A stretch of DNA of 64,000 nt from an uncultured Lachnospiraceae bacterium (GCA_934352055.1 CAKRJY010000003.1:62001-126000); one strand, 5' to 3'; shown: positions 25,731-34,899, counted from the first letter of the stretch. A program made the numbers and translations. Notes: generated by a model not told the origin, from the sequence alone.

Positions 25731-26222
25731 ATGAAAAGAAAAGTGGCTGTGCTTGGCGTTTTTCTGGCGCTGGCACTGATTTGTAGTTATATAGAATCCC
25801 TGATTCCATTTTACTTTGGTGTTCCGGGAATGAAATTGGGGCTCACCAATATTGTCGTCGTATTGCTTCTTTATTTTTATGGAACAAAAGAAGCACTTAC
25901 GGTATCGTTTATGCGAATTTTGCTTGCGGGATTTATGTTTGGTAATGCGTTCAGTATTATTTATAGTCTGGCAGGCGGACTCCTCAGTCTTTTTGTTATG
26001 GCATTTTTAAAGGAAACAAAATTATTTCATATGATTGGGGTAAGTATTTGCGGTGGCATTACACACAATCTTGGACAAATTATTGTTGCTATGATTGTCG
26101 TAGATAATTACTATTTATTTAGTTATTTTCCTTTTCTGTTTATTGGCGGCGCCATCACAGGCCTACTGATTGGTTTGTTGGCGCAGGAAATCTATAGCAG
26201 AACAAAACAATTAATAAAATGA
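25731..26222 (+). CDS. Gx transporter family / heptaprenyl diphosphate synthase component I-like membrane protein
   Basis: The 163-residue protein has about five hydrophobic helices. The family features visible are the PGMKLGLTNIVVVLLLYFYG segment near residue 33 (with Gly/Leu-rich packing), GGITHNLGQIIVAM and the GGAITGLLIGLLAQE end. This is the small-substrate transporter fold related to ECF S-components that databases label either Gx transporter or Hpre_diP_synt_I. Substrate unknown. It is paired with the NusG_II gene upstream and followed within 10 bp by ruvA. Confidence 0.82.
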   Translation: MKRKVAVLGVFLALALICSYIESLIPFYFGVPGMKLGLTNIVVVLLLYFYGTKEALTVSFMRILLAGFMFGNAFSIIYSLAGGLLSLFVMAFLKETKLFHMIGVSICGGITHNLGQIIVAMIVVDNYYLFSYFPFLFIGGAITGLLIGLLAQEIYSRTKQLIK

Positions 26223-26232
26223 TGGAGTGCTT

Positions 26233-26835
26233 ATGTATTCGTATATTTCAGGAGAACTGGTAGAAATAAATGAGGAAACCATAGTGGTCGATAATCATGG
26301 TATTGGTTATGAGTTTTTTGTGCCAAAATCTGTCATCTATCAGTTGCCAGTTATTGGTGGTAATATAAAAATTTATACATATTTATATGTCAGGGAAGAT
26401 GCTATGCAATTTTTTGGTTTTCGTACCAAAGAAGAATTAGGTCTTTTTAAACTACTGATTGGCGTAAATGGTATTGGACCAAAAGGTGCATTGGCTGTTC
26501 TTGGTGTTTTAAGTGCGCAGGATTTACGCTTTGCTGTTTTAGCAGAGGATGCGAAAGCAATTGCTGCGGCACCTGGCATTGGTAATAAAACAGCACAGCG
26601 TGTTATTATTGATTTAAAAGACAAAATCGATAAAATTGCACCTGCAGGCAGTGCAAGTGGAATGCCTGTAAAGGATACCATCAGCTCTGTAAAAACAGAT
26701 GTTATGGATGCGATGACGTCGCTTGGATATTCGGCAACGCAGGCACTTCGTGCTATGGAAGATATGGATATTACAGAGGAAGATACGGTAGAAGTAGTAT
26801 TAAAAGAAGTCTTGAAAAAAATGGCTTTTGTATAG
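26233..26835 (+). CDS. ruvA: Holliday junction branch migration protein RuvA
   Basis: This 200-residue RuvA binds four-way junctions as a tetramer and recruits RuvB. Domain I starts with MYSYISGELVEI, domain II has the helix-hairpin-helix signature LLIGVNGIGPKGALAVL and AAAPGIGNKTAQRVIIDLKDK, and domain III (last 50 residues) binds RuvB. An in-frame GTG at 26227 belongs to the ribosome binding site ATGGAG, so the ATG at 26233 is chosen, which also gives the family N-terminus. It is coupled to ruvB, 9 bp away. ruvC is not in the window. Confidence 0.96.
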   Translation: MYSYISGELVEINEETIVVDNHGIGYEFFVPKSVIYQLPVIGGNIKIYTYLYVREDAMQFFGFRTKEELGLFKLLIGVNGIGPKGALAVLGVLSAQDLRFAVLAEDAKAIAAAPGIGNKTAQRVIIDLKDKIDKIAPAGSASGMPVKDTISSVKTDVMDAMTSLGYSATQALRAMEDMDITEEDTVEVVLKEVLKKMAFV

Positions 26836-26844
26836 GAGCAAAGC

Positions 26845-27837
26845 ATGGATAAACGTGTTATTTCAACAGAAATTTTGACAGAAGAACGAAGTGCAGAATC
26901 TTCGCTTCGTCCGGTAAAGCTGGCGGAATATGTCGGACAAGATCGTATCAAAGATAATTTAAAAATTTATATAGAAGCAGCGAAGAACCGTGGGGAAGCG
27001 CTTGACCATGTGCTTTTTTATGGTCCACCGGGATTAGGAAAGACAACGCTTGCCTGTATTATTGCAAGTGAGATGGGCTCTAATATTAAAATCACATCGG
27101 GACCTGCCATTGCAAAAACGGGCGATATGGCTTCAATTTTATCAAATTTACGTGAAGGTGATGTTTTATTTATTGATGAGATTCATCGATTGAATAAACA
27201 GGTGGAAGAATTTTTATATACAGCAATGGAAGACTATGCCATGGATGTTTTAATCGGAAAAGAGAATTCGGCAAAGTCCGTGCGCATTGAATTGCCGCGT
27301 TACACTCTTGTCGGTGCAACAACAAGAGCCGGTTTGTTATCCGCACCTCTTCGCGATCGTTTTGGCGTGGTTCATCATTTGGAATATTACGACGCAAAAG
27401 AATTGCAGACCATTGTTTTGCAGTCCGCAGATAAATTAAATGTAAAAATTGATGCAGAAGGTGCATATGAATTGGCACGCAGATCCAGAGGAACACCACG
27501 TATTGCCAATCGTTTTTTACGTCGTGTGCGCGACTTTGCAGAAGTGCGCTATGATGGTGTTGTGACAAAAGAAGTTGCTGCGGCAGCACTTGATCTTTTA
27601 GATGTGGATTCTATGGGATTGGATCGAAACGATCGAAAAATCCTTGAAACCATCATTTTGAATTTTTCCGGAGGACCAGTGGGACTAGATACCTTAGCTG
27701 CAACGATTGGTGAAGATTCCGGAACCATTGAAGACGTTATAGAGCCATATCTTGTGATGAATGGACTGATTATGCGCACCCCAAAGGGACGTGTGGCGAC
27801 AGATCTGGCATATCAGCAATTGGGATTGGAAAAATAA
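26845..27837 (+). CDS. ruvB: Holliday junction DNA helicase RuvB
   Basis: This 330-residue AAA+ motor drives branch migration with RuvA. Walker A GPPGLGKTTLA (near residue 60), Walker B VLFIDEIHRL, sensor VGATTRAGLLSAPLRDRFG with the arginine finger, and the C-terminal winged helix (IEPYLVMNGLIMRTPKGR) are all intact. The length is standard. It ends the operon that begins at proB; the next gene has its own promoter. Confidence 0.97.
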   Translation: MDKRVISTEILTEERSAESSLRPVKLAEYVGQDRIKDNLKIYIEAAKNRGEALDHVLFYGPPGLGKTTLACIIASEMGSNIKITSGPAIAKTGDMASILSNLREGDVLFIDEIHRLNKQVEEFLYTAMEDYAMDVLIGKENSAKSVRIELPRYTLVGATTRAGLLSAPLRDRFGVVHHLEYYDAKELQTIVLQSADKLNVKIDAEGAYELARRSRGTPRIANRFLRRVRDFAEVRYDGVVTKEVAAAALDLLDVDSMGLDRNDRKILETIILNFSGGPVGLDTLAATIGEDSGTIEDVIEPYLVMNGLIMRTPKGRVATDLAYQQLGLEK

Positions 27838-27847
27838 GGTAAGAGTC

Positions 27848-27876
27848 TTGTAATTCTAAATATAACTCGATATAAT
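27848..27876 (+). promoter_or_regulatory. Promoter of zapA
   Basis: TTGTAA (27848-27853) and TATAAT (27871-27876) are spaced by exactly 17 bp in the short gap behind ruvB, 34 bp before the zapA start. Confidence 0.7.
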
Positions 27877-27909
27877 AGATATATTGTAGACAGTAGGAGG
27901 AAGCGGTTT

Positions 27910-28338
27910 ATGGCTGCGAAAAAAAGCGCGGAAGTCATTATTGATGGTAAGGTTTATACATTAAGCGGATATGAAGAAGAAGATTATTTGCAAAAAGTAG
28001 GTGCATACATCAATAATAAAATAAATGAGTTTAACGAGATGGAGGAATTTCGCAGATTATCTGCGGATACCCGAAGCACGCTTCTTGCCCTCAATATTGC
28101 AGATGATTATTTCAAAGCAAAAGAATCAGTTGATAAATATCAGCTGGATATGGATCAGAAAGAAAAAGAAATCTATGATTTAAAACATGATTTGATTGCT
28201 GATCAAATCAAGATTGAAAATTATGAAGAAAAAATCAGTGCATTAGAAGCGGATAAGCAGGAATTGCTCGTCCAGAAATCAAAATTAGAGGCATCGCTTG
28301 AGGATGCATTACTTGGTGATATAACAGAGGATAAATAA
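27910..28338 (+). CDS. zapA: Cell division protein ZapA
   Basis: This 142-residue ZapA family protein bundles FtsZ filaments at the division site. The N-terminal part has the ZapA fold (AEVIIDGKVYTLSGYEEEDYLQKVGAYINNK, split at DGKVYTLSGY) and ALNIADDYFKAKE. The C-terminal half is a long, charged coiled coil (about residues 70-135). A GGAGGAAG site precedes the ATG. It stands between its own promoter and a terminator, so it is a single-gene unit. Confidence 0.9.
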   Translation: MAAKKSAEVIIDGKVYTLSGYEEEDYLQKVGAYINNKINEFNEMEEFRRLSADTRSTLLALNIADDYFKAKESVDKYQLDMDQKEKEIYDLKHDLIADQIKIENYEEKISALEADKQELLVQKSKLEASLEDALLGDITEDK

Positions 28339-28361
28339 GGACAGTGCAAACTGTCCTTTTT
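28337..28361 (+). terminator. Rho-independent terminator of zapA
   Basis: A perfect 9-bp stem AAGGACAGT/ACTGTCCTT closes a GCAA tetraloop and runs into five T residues. The first two bases belong to the zapA stop codon. Confidence 0.92.
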
Positions 28362-28376
28362 GTTATGGCGACGAGA

Positions 28377-28408
28377 AAAATACATCGAGCTTGCTCGAAT
28401 GTATTTGA
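28377..28408. repeat. Inverted repeat upstream of the U32 peptidase gene
   Basis: AAATACAT-CGAGC and its complement, with a TT loop and one bulged A, form a 13-bp imperfect palindrome about 50 bp ahead of the U32 gene. A TTGACA overlaps its right edge (28405-28410), but I find no convincing -10 at 16-18 bp. Read on the - strand the palindrome ends in T residues, but no - strand gene would use it. It could be an operator or a transcript 5' hairpin. Confidence 0.5.
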
Positions 28409-28454
28409 CAATCGTTGTTATGATATCGTGCATTTATGAGAAAAGAGAGGAACT

Positions 28455-30677
28455 ATGAGTATACAGGAATTAGAATTACTGTCGCCGGCAGGAAATCTTG
28501 ATATTTTTAAGAGTGTAATTGGCGCAGGAGCAGATGCTGTGTATTTTGGCGGAGAAATGTTTGGTGCAAGAGCATTTGCTAAAAATTTTACGATGGATGA
28601 GGGATGCGAAGCCATCCGTTATGCGCATTTGTATGGCAAATCAGCTTATCTCACCGTCAATACACTTTTAAAAAATGTAGAAATCGAGCGTCATCTTTAT
28701 GAATATGTCCGTACGTATTATGAAGCCGGCATAGATGCTGTTATTGTTCAGGATATGGGTGTATTTTCTATGCTTCACAGTTATTTCCCAGAATTGCCGT
28801 TACATGCAAGTACACAGATGACAATTACTGGAGCGGATGGTGCAGCTTTTTTACAAAAATTGGGCGCAACGCGCATTGTGACAGCGCGTGAACTTTCAAT
28901 CGCAGAAATTCATAATATTTATGAAAAAACAGGGGTAGAAATTGAGACGTTTATTCATGGAGCTCTGTGTGTATGTTACTCCGGTCAATGTCTGATGAGC
29001 AGCATGTTAGGTGGCAGAAGCGGAAATCGTGGACGTTGTGCCCAGCCGTGTCGTCTGCCATATACACTTTGGGATGAACGTGGAAAGAAGTGTTCTATGC
29101 CGGGAGAATATCTTCTGAGTCCAAAAGACCTTTGTGGTATAGAACAGATTAAAGCATTGGCAGAAGCCGGTGTGTATTCCTTTAAGATTGAAGGACGTAT
29201 GAAACAAAAGGAATATGCAGCTGGTGTTGTGTCATTATATCGAAAATATATGGATGCTTATCTGGAAGGAAAAGACGTTGTTGTAAGTAAAGCAGACCAG
29301 AAGAGAATTTTTGATCTGGGCAATCGAAAAGGATTTACGCAGGCATATTTTACAAAGCAAAACGATCCGAATATGATTACCTATACCAAGCCGTCGCATG
29401 AAAAATCTGAGGTTATAAAAACAGACGATACGTGTAAAAAGTTACCGGTGCAAGGCGTTTGCCAGTTACAGATTGGGAAACCTGCAATGCTTACGATTAC
29501 ATATAGTGGTCAAAAACGTGCAGCAACGATTTCCGTTTGTGGGGAATCGGTAGAAAGCGCTGCCAGACAACCCATTACCAAAGAGCAAGTGTTAGAAAAA
29601 TTACAAAAAACAGGTAACACACCATTTGTATTTGAACATCTTTCAGTAGAGCTGGAAGAAGGTGCGTTTATGCCTATGGGAAAGATTAACGAATTACGCA
29701 GAACAGCCATAGAACAGCTCCAGTTACGTCTGGAACAAAATAATACAAGCAAACGGAGTAGAGCTTTGCCAATGACAAAACTATTAGAAAGCGAGCAGGC
29801 TTCTACTAACAACACTGAGAAACCTCTACTTGTAGTGTGTCATACAAAAGAACAATGTGAAATTGCGATGCAGACTTCTTTTGTAAAGCAAATAGCATTG
29901 CCACTGGAAATGTTTTTATGGGATGCATCGAAAAAAAGCATTTCAAGCAATCCTTTAAATGCCATGAAACAGATGGCTCAGACACTACAGGAACGACAAA
30001 AAGAATGTTATCTCTTATTGCCGGTGATTTGGAGAGAAAAAGAACGTAAGCGTTTTGGGGCGCTTTCTATTTCTCATATAAAAGATATCTTTGATGGTGT
30101 CATTGCCTGTTCATATGATGAACTGGAAATGTTAGATGCTATTGGTATCCCAAAAGAACGTGTGCTTCTGGATCATAGATTGTATACATTTTCCAATCGT
30201 AGTGTTAATGCATTCCGGGAAATGGGCTATCGCAGAAATACAGCCCCATTGGAGCTAAATGCCAAAGAATTAATGCATCGGGATTGTACGGATACCTATA
30301 TGCCTGTTTATGGCAGAATGATGCTGATGGTAACGGCAAATTGCCAGAATGCAAATTGCTATGGATGTAATAAAACACAGACATTACTCTTTTTAGAAGA
30401 TCGTTATAAAGAAAGATTTCCAGTTAAAAATAACTGTACTTTTTGTTATAATGAGTTGTACAACAGTAAAATTTATAATATTCTTTCAGAACATCAGACA
30501 TTACAATCTATGGAATTTTTAGGATATCGTATGGATTTTACATTGGAACAACCGGGGGAAATGAAAAAAATACTGGCACAGTATGAAAGAACGTTTTGTA
30601 AACCGGTATCTGCAAATAAAAAGGCAGAGAACGATGGTATTTATACAAAAGGCCATTTTAAACGAGGAGTAGAATAG
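28455..30677 (+). CDS. Peptidase U32 family protein
   Basis: The 740-residue protein contains the U32 domain in its first 330 residues. The signature is ETFIHGALCVCYSGQCLMSS, and GRCAQPCRLPY follows; these cysteines bind iron-sulfur clusters in studied relatives. The domain start (ELLSPAGNLDIFKSVIGAGADAVYFGG, split here at AGADAVYFGG) is typical. The C-terminal half carries the additional region found in long U32 proteins, with a Cys cluster near residues 635-645. Relatives in E. coli hydroxylate RNA (RlhA, TrhP), so an RNA-modifying role is more likely than proteolysis, but this is inferred. Confidence 0.88.
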   Translation: MSIQELELLSPAGNLDIFKSVIGAGADAVYFGGEMFGARAFAKNFTMDEGCEAIRYAHLYGKSAYLTVNTLLKNVEIERHLYEYVRTYYEAGIDAVIVQDMGVFSMLHSYFPELPLHASTQMTITGADGAAFLQKLGATRIVTARELSIAEIHNIYEKTGVEIETFIHGALCVCYSGQCLMSSMLGGRSGNRGRCAQPCRLPYTLWDERGKKCSMPGEYLLSPKDLCGIEQIKALAEAGVYSFKIEGRMKQKEYAAGVVSLYRKYMDAYLEGKDVVVSKADQKRIFDLGNRKGFTQAYFTKQNDPNMITYTKPSHEKSEVIKTDDTCKKLPVQGVCQLQIGKPAMLTITYSGQKRAATISVCGESVESAARQPITKEQVLEKLQKTGNTPFVFEHLSVELEEGAFMPMGKINELRRTAIEQLQLRLEQNNTSKRSRALPMTKLLESEQASTNNTEKPLLVVCHTKEQCEIAMQTSFVKQIALPLEMFLWDASKKSISSNPLNAMKQMAQTLQERQKECYLLLPVIWREKERKRFGALSISHIKDIFDGVIACSYDELEMLDAIGIPKERVLLDHRLYTFSNRSVNAFREMGYRRNTAPLELNAKELMHRDCTDTYMPVYGRMMLMVTANCQNANCYGCNKTQTLLFLEDRYKERFPVKNNCTFCYNELYNSKIYNILSEHQTLQSMEFLGYRMDFTLEQPGEMKKILAQYERTFCKPVSANKKAENDGIYTKGHFKRGVE

Positions 30678-32026
30678 TGGTTCATTTGATTGTATCGGTT
30701 AGTCGCTTTACCATGTTATTTATGATAGCGATTTATACCTATTATTGTTTTGCAGCATTAAAAAAGAATATTTCCGAACGTAATCAGAAGCGTCTATACA
30801 AAAAACAGACGACATTGATGTATGGTCTTTTAATCAATGCAAATCTGGTTTTATATCTGGTGATGAATGATATACGCGTATTAGGTCTTTGTTTGTGTGA
30901 AATATTATTATTTGCCATTACACTTCTGATCTATCAGAAAATATATGCGTACGCGTCGAAAGCACTCGTCAACAATATGTGTATGCTTTTGGCTATCAGT
31001 TTTTTGATATTAACAAGACTTGATATGGATAAAGCAATCAAGCAGTTTTCCTTTGCGGCAGTAGCCGTTGTGATCACCTGTTTTATCCCTATTTTGGTTG
31101 CAAAACTCAAAGTCTGGGATAAGCTTGGTGTTTTATATGGTTTGATTGGTATCGGAGGACTTGCATTTGTATGTGTGGCAGCATCCACAACCTATGGTGC
31201 AAAACTTAGCATCAGTATCGGATCCGTCGTATTACAGCCATCTGAATTTATCAAGATTTTATTTATCTTTTTCTCGGCATGTATGCTATACAAATCGGTT
31301 GAATTTGAACACATCGTAAAAGTTACTATTATTGCGGCACTGCATGTATTGATTTTGGTAGCTTCCCGAGATTTAGGCGGAGCATTGATTTATCTGATCA
31401 CTTATCTGGTCATGCTTTATGTTGCTACCAGAAAACCGATCTATATGATTTTAGGGTTATCTTCCGGTGCATTGGCTTCTGTTGTAGCATATCATTTGTT
31501 TGCTCATGTACGTGACCGTGTGATTGCATGGAAAGATCCCTTGAGTGTAATTGATGACCAAGGATATCAGATCAGTCAATCCTTGTTTGCGATTGGTTCT
31601 GGCGGATGGTTTGGTGTCGGTCTGGGACAGGGAATGCCGGATCGTATTCCGGTTGTAAAGACAGACTTTGTTTTTTCGGCAATCGCAGAAGAATTTGGTG
31701 TCTTATTTGCCATTTGCATCATCTTTATCTGTATTAGCTGCTTCCTGATGTTTTTTAATATTTCGATGCAGGTAAAGGATATCTTCTACAAATTGATTGC
31801 CCTTGGTATCGGAACACTATATGGAACACAGGTGTTTTTAGCACTTGGCGGTGTGACAAAATTTATTCCATCTACAGGTGTTACGTTGCCACTGGTTAGT
31901 TATGGTGGAAGTTCTTTGCTCAGTACCATTATATTATTTGCGATTATCCAGGGCTTATATGTTATGCGAGTGGATGAAGGAGACATAAATGAAGGAATGG
32001 AACGCACACGAACGAAACGACGATAA
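30677..32026 (+). CDS. FtsW/RodA/SpoVE family peptidoglycan glycosyltransferase
   Basis: This 449-residue polytopic SEDS protein polymerises lipid II. The C-terminal family signature FIPSTGVTLPLVSYGGSSLLS and the SREFGVLF-like EEFGVLFAICI loop are present. The catalytic-region GRPSEF equivalent reads LQPSEFIKILF, and SRDLGGALIYL contains the essential Asp. Two or three extra hydrophobic segments precede the usual SEDS core. The start is a GTG with a GAGGAG site, overlapping the U32 stop by one base. The class B PBP gene overlaps its 3' end, so the two form a SEDS-PBP pair. Confidence 0.92.
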   Translation: MVHLIVSVSRFTMLFMIAIYTYYCFAALKKNISERNQKRLYKKQTTLMYGLLINANLVLYLVMNDIRVLGLCLCEILLFAITLLIYQKIYAYASKALVNNMCMLLAISFLILTRLDMDKAIKQFSFAAVAVVITCFIPILVAKLKVWDKLGVLYGLIGIGGLAFVCVAASTTYGAKLSISIGSVVLQPSEFIKILFIFFSACMLYKSVEFEHIVKVTIIAALHVLILVASRDLGGALIYLITYLVMLYVATRKPIYMILGLSSGALASVVAYHLFAHVRDRVIAWKDPLSVIDDQGYQISQSLFAIGSGGWFGVGLGQGMPDRIPVVKTDFVFSAIAEEFGVLFAICIIFICISCFLMFFNISMQVKDIFYKLIALGIGTLYGTQVFLALGGVTKFIPSTGVTLPLVSYGGSSLLSTIILFAIIQGLYVMRVDEGDINEGMERTRTKRR

Positions 32027-33578
32027 AGAAGTTGAAATCTTAGATTTCAATGATTCGAAAAAAAGAAAACGTGCCAATACAAAAGAAAGAACACGACAGG
32101 CGAAAAACAGCAAAAAACAGCAAACCAAATCGCCTAAAAAACAGAATATAGAAAGGCGTACGACATCACGCAACAAAGAATATGCCATCGTCACTTATGT
32201 TTTTTTGGCATTGTTTATTTGCATGACCGGATGGATTGTTTACTTTATGCAATTCAAAAGTGATGATTTTATTAATAATTCTTATAATGCACGACTGGCA
32301 ACCCTTGCCGATTATACGGTGCGAGGTGATATTTTAGCAAGTGATGGAACGGTTCTTGCAACAACCAATGTGGATGAGGCAGGAAATGAAACAAGAAATT
32401 ATCCGTATGGCAATGTGTTTGCACATGCAGTTGGCTATTCTGTCAATGGTATGTCCGGCGTAGAATTAGATGCTAATTACAATTTGCTTCGTTCGAATGC
32501 ATTTGCTTTGACGCGTATTTTTAATGAGATCAGAGATCAGAAAAATCCGGGAGACGATGTGGTAACGACGTTAGATGTCTCCTTACAGCAGGCGTGCTAC
32601 GATGCTATGGGTGTTCAGGATGGTGCAGCAATTTGTATTGATCCTGCTACCGGGAAAGTCTTAGCGATGGTGTCAAAACCGGATTATGATCCAAATACCA
32701 TTGCACAAAATTGGGATTCTTATGTGGCAGCAGATTCAGATTCTACGGTACTTTTAAATCGCGCAACACAAGGGTTATATGCACCGGGATCTACCTTTAA
32801 GATTTTCACTTTGCTATCTTATTTAAAGCAGGGAAATGATCCAAATGCATTTTCTTACGACTGTAACGGAACCTTTGACTACAATAACTATGCCATGCAT
32901 TGTTATAACAATAAGGCGCATGGAACCGAAAATCTTATGGACGCGTTTGGAAATTCCTGCAATTGTGCATTTTCAAACATTGGCTTATCGCTGGATTTAG
33001 ATGCCTATCATAAATTGTGTCAGAGTATGTTATTTAACAAGCAATTGCCAACTTCTTTGAAGAATACTGCAGTCAGCAAAATGACATTAGAAGAAGGTGC
33101 ACCGTCTGCTCTTATCATGCAGACAGCCATTGGGCAGGGGGAAACCATGGTTTCTCCACTTCATATGGCTATGGTAGCCAGTGCTATTGCAAATGATGGG
33201 ACATTAATGGAGCCATATATCATTGACCATACGCAGAATGAGACAGGTACCATCGTTAAGCAGTATGATGCAGCCAGTTATGGTGAGCTTATAAGTAAAG
33301 AAGATGCCAATAAGCTACAGGAATATATGCGTTTTGTGGTAACGAATGGAACGGGAAATGTATTGAATAGTGATATGTATGAGGCATATGGGAAAACAGG
33401 AACAGCAGAATTTTCTTCCAATAAAAATGAAGATCATTCCTGGTTTGTAGGTTACGCCAAAAACGCAGAAGGTAAAGAGATTGCCATAGCTGTTGTTATG
33501 GAAGGTGTTGCATCCGGGGGACATTATGCAGTGCCTGCTACAAAGAAAATTTTCGACAGTTATTTTGGCGCATACTAA
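31989..33578 (+). CDS. Class B penicillin-binding protein (PbpA-like transpeptidase)
   Basis: The 529-residue protein cross-links peptidoglycan. Active-site motifs are APGSTFK (Ser nucleophile, near residue 264), SCN (near 323) and KTGTAEF (near 465). The N-terminus is unusual: about 58 strongly basic cytoplasmic residues, then one transmembrane helix (about 62-82) and a short dimerisation domain. It overlaps the SEDS gene by 38 bp and has its own GAAGGAG site, which supports a co-translated SEDS-PBP unit for elongation, division or sporulation. Which of these it serves cannot be told from sequence. Confidence 0.93.
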   Translation: MKEWNAHERNDDKEVEILDFNDSKKRKRANTKERTRQAKNSKKQQTKSPKKQNIERRTTSRNKEYAIVTYVFLALFICMTGWIVYFMQFKSDDFINNSYNARLATLADYTVRGDILASDGTVLATTNVDEAGNETRNYPYGNVFAHAVGYSVNGMSGVELDANYNLLRSNAFALTRIFNEIRDQKNPGDDVVTTLDVSLQQACYDAMGVQDGAAICIDPATGKVLAMVSKPDYDPNTIAQNWDSYVAADSDSTVLLNRATQGLYAPGSTFKIFTLLSYLKQGNDPNAFSYDCNGTFDYNNYAMHCYNNKAHGTENLMDAFGNSCNCAFSNIGLSLDLDAYHKLCQSMLFNKQLPTSLKNTAVSKMTLEEGAPSALIMQTAIGQGETMVSPLHMAMVASAIANDGTLMEPYIIDHTQNETGTIVKQYDAASYGELISKEDANKLQEYMRFVVTNGTGNVLNSDMYEAYGKTGTAEFSSNKNEDHSWFVGYAKNAEGKEIAIAVVMEGVASGGHYAVPATKKIFDSYFGAY

Positions 33579-33603
33579 ATCATGGAATCATGGGTAATAC
33601 TAT

Positions 33604-33936
33604 ATGAAATGGTATAAAGATTTATATATCAGTGAAAATATTACAGGAAGTCTGAAGTATATACAGTTTATGGTGGAGCATAAGTGGCAGATCAGACCGC
33701 TCTATTTGATTGTCCTTTCAGATCTTTTGGATGGGCAATTAGAAATTATCCCGGTAGCAACACTAAGATTGCCAGCTTTCCGACAGCAGTCTTATGATAT
33801 TATTGGTGTTGCAAAAGGGTATTATCATGCCAGAAGTCTCGTAGAACAGATTTATGGTGATGTATACACCAAAACCGGTGATTGTGCGGTGAAAGATTAT
33901 TTCCGGCAAAAATTAAAAGAAGAGGAGAACGCATAG
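33604..33936 (+). CDS. Conserved hypothetical protein of the pbpA-ytfI region
   Basis: This 110-residue, mainly soluble protein has no motif I recognise. It has a basic pI-type composition, aromatic residues in the N half (MKWYKDLYISENI) and a helical C-terminus (GYYHARSLVEQIYGDVYTKTG region). There is no signal peptide or transmembrane helix. Its stop codon lies immediately before the ATG of the ytfI-like gene, so it is translated with that gene. The reading frame is open throughout, codon use matches the neighbours, and no alternative frame fits, so I believe it is real. The ribosome binding site is weak. Confidence 0.7.
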   Translation: MKWYKDLYISENITGSLKYIQFMVEHKWQIRPLYLIVLSDLLDGQLEIIPVATLRLPAFRQQSYDIIGVAKGYYHARSLVEQIYGDVYTKTGDCAVKDYFRQKLKEEENA

Positions 33937-34857
33937 ATGGGTATTCTGGTGATTTTACTGTCTATTTTAAAAGTAATTGGTATTATTTTACTCGTTATAT
34001 TGCTGCTCATACTAGCTGTTCTTCTTTATTTGTTTTTCTTGCCACTTCATTACAAATTATCAGGAAGTCACACGACAGAAAAAGGCTGGGAAGGCGATGT
34101 CTCTATTGCAGGCTTTTTACATTTCTGGCAGATAAGAATGGCACAATTTTCCGGAGAATATGAACTTCGTATCTATGGATTTTGGGGGAAATTACAGGTA
34201 TATCCTTGGAAAAATAAGAAAACAACATCGGATGAAGAACAGCACTCCATGGAGACAGAGCATGATGATGGTGAAGATTTTGGCGCAGAAGGTTTTGATG
34301 AGGCGGAGATTCAAGAGATACTAGAAGATAAGACGGTGTCTGCTGCCGATGTAAAACGAATGGCTGCCACTGTGGAGAAGCAATCTGGCGAAACAAAAAT
34401 AGAAGAAAAAGCAGTAAAACCCAAAAAGACTGCTAAACAAGGGAAAAAAGATTCACATGTAAAACAAAAAAAGAAGACACGAACAAAAAAAACTGGTTTT
34501 CAGAGAAAATGGGAATCATTTCATAAAAATGTGACAGCAGAGCATAATAAAAATGCCGTTTTGTTTTTAATTAAGAAGACATTTTGGATTTTAAGTCATA
34601 TAAAACCGACGGTTATGGAAGCAGATTTGGATTTTTCTTTGGGAGATCCTGCACTTACTGGTGGTGCGACAGGCATCATAAGCCTTTGGCCCGTATGTTA
34701 TGGGAAAAAATGCCGTATTATTCCGGATTTTGAAAGTGATGATCCTTATATTTGGGGAAGTATTTCCTTAAAGGGAATTGTATTTTTATGGCATATCGTT
34801 TATCTTATAATTAGTGTTTATTTTAATAAAGATTGTAAAAAATTATTTCATTTATAA
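33937..34857 (+). CDS. DUF2953 domain protein (YtfI-like)
   Basis: The 306-residue protein begins with a long hydrophobic helix (about residues 3-30). A GDVSIAGFLHFWQIRM strand region follows, then a 100-residue highly charged Lys/Glu-rich linker, and a C-terminal part (DLDFSLGDPALTGGATGIIS and WGSISLKGIVFLW) that is typical of DUF2953. In B. subtilis the equivalent ytfI precedes ytfJ, and the same order occurs here. Function unknown. The association with the spore-germination protein GerW/YtfJ suggests an envelope role during sporulation. Confidence 0.82.
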   Translation: MGILVILLSILKVIGIILLVILLLILAVLLYLFFLPLHYKLSGSHTTEKGWEGDVSIAGFLHFWQIRMAQFSGEYELRIYGFWGKLQVYPWKNKKTTSDEEQHSMETEHDDGEDFGAEGFDEAEIQEILEDKTVSAADVKRMAATVEKQSGETKIEEKAVKPKKTAKQGKKDSHVKQKKKTRTKKTGFQRKWESFHKNVTAEHNKNAVLFLIKKTFWILSHIKPTVMEADLDFSLGDPALTGGATGIISLWPVCYGKKCRIIPDFESDDPYIWGSISLKGIVFLWHIVYLIISVYFNKDCKKLFHL

Positions 34858-34899
34858 TGTTTGCAGATATTCTTGATTTTCATGAAAAGGAGAAGTGAC

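Noticed and set aside
26373..26951. Open frame of 192 codons on the - strand over ruvA
   Set aside because: It is the shadow of ruvA/ruvB, is rich in Ser/Ile/Thr as expected for an antisense frame, and has no ribosome binding site or family motif.
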